DNA of 7,978 nt from Ferrithrix thermotolerans DSM 19514 (GTDB taxonomy: Bacteria > Actinomycetota > Acidimicrobiia > Acidimicrobiales > Ilumatobacteraceae): contig CAMAQQ010000052.1 of the NCBI GenBank assembly GCA_945860575.1, positions 1 to 7,978 of the forward strand, written 5' to 3'. Below the pieces are notes generated by a model. The model worked only from the letters and a program-made list of their open reading frames with translations. It was not told the DNA's origin and did not search any database. Within the stretch, counting starts at the first letter, position 1. Every line of letters starts with the position of its first letter. This document shows, one piece after another, positions 6,400 through 7,978 of the stretch. A program made the translations under genes and the position numbers.

Positions 6400-7553
6400 G
6401 CGACAAGCGGAAACTAATTGTTGTTTGGCCATATCGGTTTAGAGATTTTGATTGGCAAAGATTTGAACTTGAGTTTTTATCTGAGCATCTAGAAGTGCAT
6501 GTTCATGAGTTGATTGACGCGCTCACACCAGAGTTTTCTGCGGCCTATGCAAATCAATCTGAGTCGACGGATGTAACTAGATTCTCGTCGCTCAAAGATT
6601 GGCGCCGTGAATATAAGAAGATTTCAAAAGATGCAATTGTATTTTCGCATATTAAGCCGACCAATTTTCAATTAATTCGTGTGTGTCGCACGATGAGTCG
6701 ATCAAAGTCGTTAGTTGTAGGGTTCGTTGTTGGTGGCGCGGTAGTGCCAAGTTCATCCGATCAGCATAAATTTGGAGCATTATTTAAGTACGCGAAAATT
6801 ATTTACCATGTTGGACGGAGGAATTTATTGCGCTCATGTTTACCAAAACTCGTAGTTAGTGGCGGTGCTGAATCTACAAGGTTGATTAAAAGAGATTTTC
6901 CACGAACATCCAGGATTATTTCTGCAAATTCATCCGACTTTTCTCAATTTTTACGGACGAATCAAGACGAAGTAATAGAGGAAAACGCGGCTGTGTATCT
7001 TGATACGGGGTTTCCTGGGTTTCCTCGAGATGAGTTGCTTTCAGGAAGATCAGAAAAGATTTTGCCAGAAAATTGGTACCCGAATTTATCAAAGTTTTTT
7101 TCACAGGTTGAAGATTCGCTTAATATAAAAGTTGATATTGCAGTGCATCCGAAGCACCTAGGTCGAGATCACCGAGCGTTGTTTGACGATCGAGTAACTC
7201 TGAGTGGGCAGACTGCTTCAATGGTTGCTGCTCGAGAATTAGTAATCGCCACCAATAGCACAGCAATCAGTTATGCGATCAGTTACAACAAGCCTTTGAT
7301 ATTGATCTGGTCCGATCTTATTGATGCGGGCATCGATCCACGCAAGCGATCATTCATCCAGAATTTTTCGTTAGCCACTGGGGCAACGATTTTTAATATT
7401 GACCGTGAGTACACAGAGCAAGAAATTAAAGAGGCTCTAGCAATAGATCACGATAAGTATGAGTCTTATAAGCAAAAATATTTGACTTCACGCACAGACG
7501 GCAAGCCTAACTATCAAGTAATTCTTGAAGAAATCATCAATCCACGCTATTAA
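6396..7553 (+). CDS. Probable GT-B-type surface-carbohydrate glycosyltransferase (divergent)
   Basis: This encodes 385 residues, starting with GTG inside the preceding TGA (GTGA overlap), with no signal peptide or membrane segment. I do not recognise a named gene. The C-terminal half has the pattern of GT-B transferases of the capsule/polysialyltransferase or CDP-glycerol-transferase type. 'YLDTGFPGFPRDELL' (201-215) resembles the strand opening the second Rossmann domain. 'VDIAVHPKH' (246-254) gives the His-Pro motif. 'LVIATNSTAISYAISYNKPL' (282-301) matches the nucleotide-binding 'stSTa...Ai...KP.i' motif. The N-terminal half begins with 'KLIVVWPYRFRD', as in a first Rossmann strand. The donor and acceptor cannot be inferred. 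Coupling to the GT8-like gene supports a shared role in building a surface or secreted glycan. Confidence in the CDS is high; confidence in the activity is moderate. Confidence 0.62.
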   Translation: MSDKRKLIVVWPYRFRDFDWQRFELEFLSEHLEVHVHELIDALTPEFSAAYANQSESTDVTRFSSLKDWRREYKKISKDAIVFSHIKPTNFQLIRVCRTMSRSKSLVVGFVVGGAVVPSSSDQHKFGALFKYAKIIYHVGRRNLLRSCLPKLVVSGGAESTRLIKRDFPRTSRIISANSSDFSQFLRTNQDEVIEENAAVYLDTGFPGFPRDELLSGRSEKILPENWYPNLSKFFSQVEDSLNIKVDIAVHPKHLGRDHRALFDDRVTLSGQTASMVAARELVIATNSTAISYAISYNKPLILIWSDLIDAGIDPRKRSFIQNFSLATGATIFNIDREYTEQEIKEALAIDHDKYESYKQKYLTSRTDGKPNYQVILEEIINPRY

Positions 7554-7580
7554 TTTGCAAAACTAGCTAGCAAAATTAGC
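7554..7580. terminator. Repeat/hairpin in the convergent gap between the glycosyltransferase operon and pyrF
   Basis: The 35-bp gap between stop codons holds an 11-bp direct repeat with one mismatch, GCAAAACTAGC (7557-7567) and GCAAAATTAGC (7570-7580). It also holds a short inverted repeat TTTGC (7554-7558)/GCAAA (7570-7574) around the palindrome CTAGCTAG (7563-7570). It may serve as a weak terminator for either operon, but there is no G+C-rich stem and no clean T-tract. Confidence 0.25.
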
Positions 7581-7588
7581 CAGAAATA

Positions 7589-7978
7589 TTAATTAGCCAC
7601 ACGAGTGAGATTGATCTCATCGCGAGTCTCAATTGCAACTTTGCGCGCAGATTCAGCAAACGACTTTGAACTATCCGCATAAAGAATTGCACGGGACGAA
7701 TTAATAATTAATCCGCGACCACTCGTATCGCGACCAGCATTGACCACAGACGCGATATCGCCGCCTTGGGCACCGATACCTGGCACGAGAATCGGCATCT
7801 CGCCAACGATCGCTCTCACTCGGGCCAGTTCATCAGGAAATGTCGCGCCTACGACTAGCGCACATTCGCCGATTGTGCGCCAAGTCTCAACTGCCGTTCG
7901 CGCAACTCGCAAATACAACGGCTCGCCGTCAACTACGAGCGATTGAAACTCACTCGAACCAGCGTTTGATGTGCGACA
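7589..7978 (-). CDS. pyrF: Orotidine 5'-phosphate decarboxylase, subfamily 2, C-terminal part (start outside window)
   Basis: PyrF converts OMP to UMP, the last step of de novo pyrimidine synthesis, in the cytoplasm. The frame is open from the right edge to TAA at 7591-7589, giving 129 residues, a bit under half of the ~270-residue subfamily 2 enzyme. Visible motifs are RTSN at the edge followed by 'SSEFQSLVV', 'CALVVGATFPDELARVR', the phosphate-binding 'PGIGAQGG' (residues 66-73 of the visible part), and 'INSSRAILYA' with the conserved phosphate-binding Arg96. These match the mycobacterial/actinobacterial type and not the E. coli type. The catalytic D-x-K-x-x-D motif lies beyond the edge and cannot be checked. 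A TTG at 7918 could be mistaken for a start, but homology continues upstream to the edge. The gene converges on the glycosyltransferase operon. Confidence 0.94.
   Translation of the reverse strand, partial: CRTSNAGSSEFQSLVVDGEPLYLRVARTAVETWRTIGECALVVGATFPDELARVRAIVGEMPILVPGIGAQGGDIASVVNAGRDTSGRGLIINSSRAILYADSSKSFAESARKVAIETRDEINLTRVAN

Noticed and set aside
7740..7946. Open frame of 68 codons on the plus strand opposite pyrF
   Set aside because: It is antisense to clear PyrF phosphate-binding motifs and shows no recognisable domain.

Overview
The window reads as a stretch of an actinobacterial chromosome. The clues are a LigA C-terminus, a mycobacterial-type (subfamily 2) PyrF, a PknB-like protein with PASTA repeats, and a small anchored protein whose pattern I associate with Acidimicrobiia. 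Base composition is mixed: the left two thirds look like mid-40s % G+C by eye, unusually low for the phylum. Together these suggest a low-GC aquatic-type actinobacterium, possibly of the Acidimicrobiia. That placement is inference, not a database result.

Layout, left to right: (1) the C-terminal part of NAD-dependent DNA ligase ligA (+, cut by the left edge); (2) a convergent small membrane-anchored protein of unknown function (-); (3) divergent from it, a two-gene unit (+): a membrane protein with a degenerate Ser/Thr kinase domain and four PASTA repeats, overlapping by 4 bp (TTGA) a 14-TM DHA2-type MFS transporter; (4) a convergent SCP2-type sterol/lipid carrier protein (-) with a consensus ribosome binding site; (5) divergent from it, a second two-gene unit (+): a GT8-like glycosyltransferase with a DxD motif overlapping by 4 bp (GTGA) a probable GT-B-type surface-carbohydrate glycosyltransferase, in a locally A+T-rich stretch; (6) a convergent pyrF (-, cut by the right edge). 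Coding density is very high and convergent genes are only 3 to 35 bp apart.

The most notable item is the PASTA protein. Its kinase fold is recognisable, but the VAIK Lys, the alpha-C Glu, the HRD Arg, the catalytic-loop Lys and the DFG Asp are all replaced, so it is best read as a PASTA pseudokinase. A cell-wall-sensing pseudokinase translationally coupled to an exporter that carries a long charged cytoplasmic N-terminus is an unusual pairing. The glycosyltransferase pair looks like a small surface-glycan module placed between housekeeping genes. I see no tRNA, rRNA, CRISPR array, insertion sequence or phage gene, and no gene-free stretch longer than about 165 bp.
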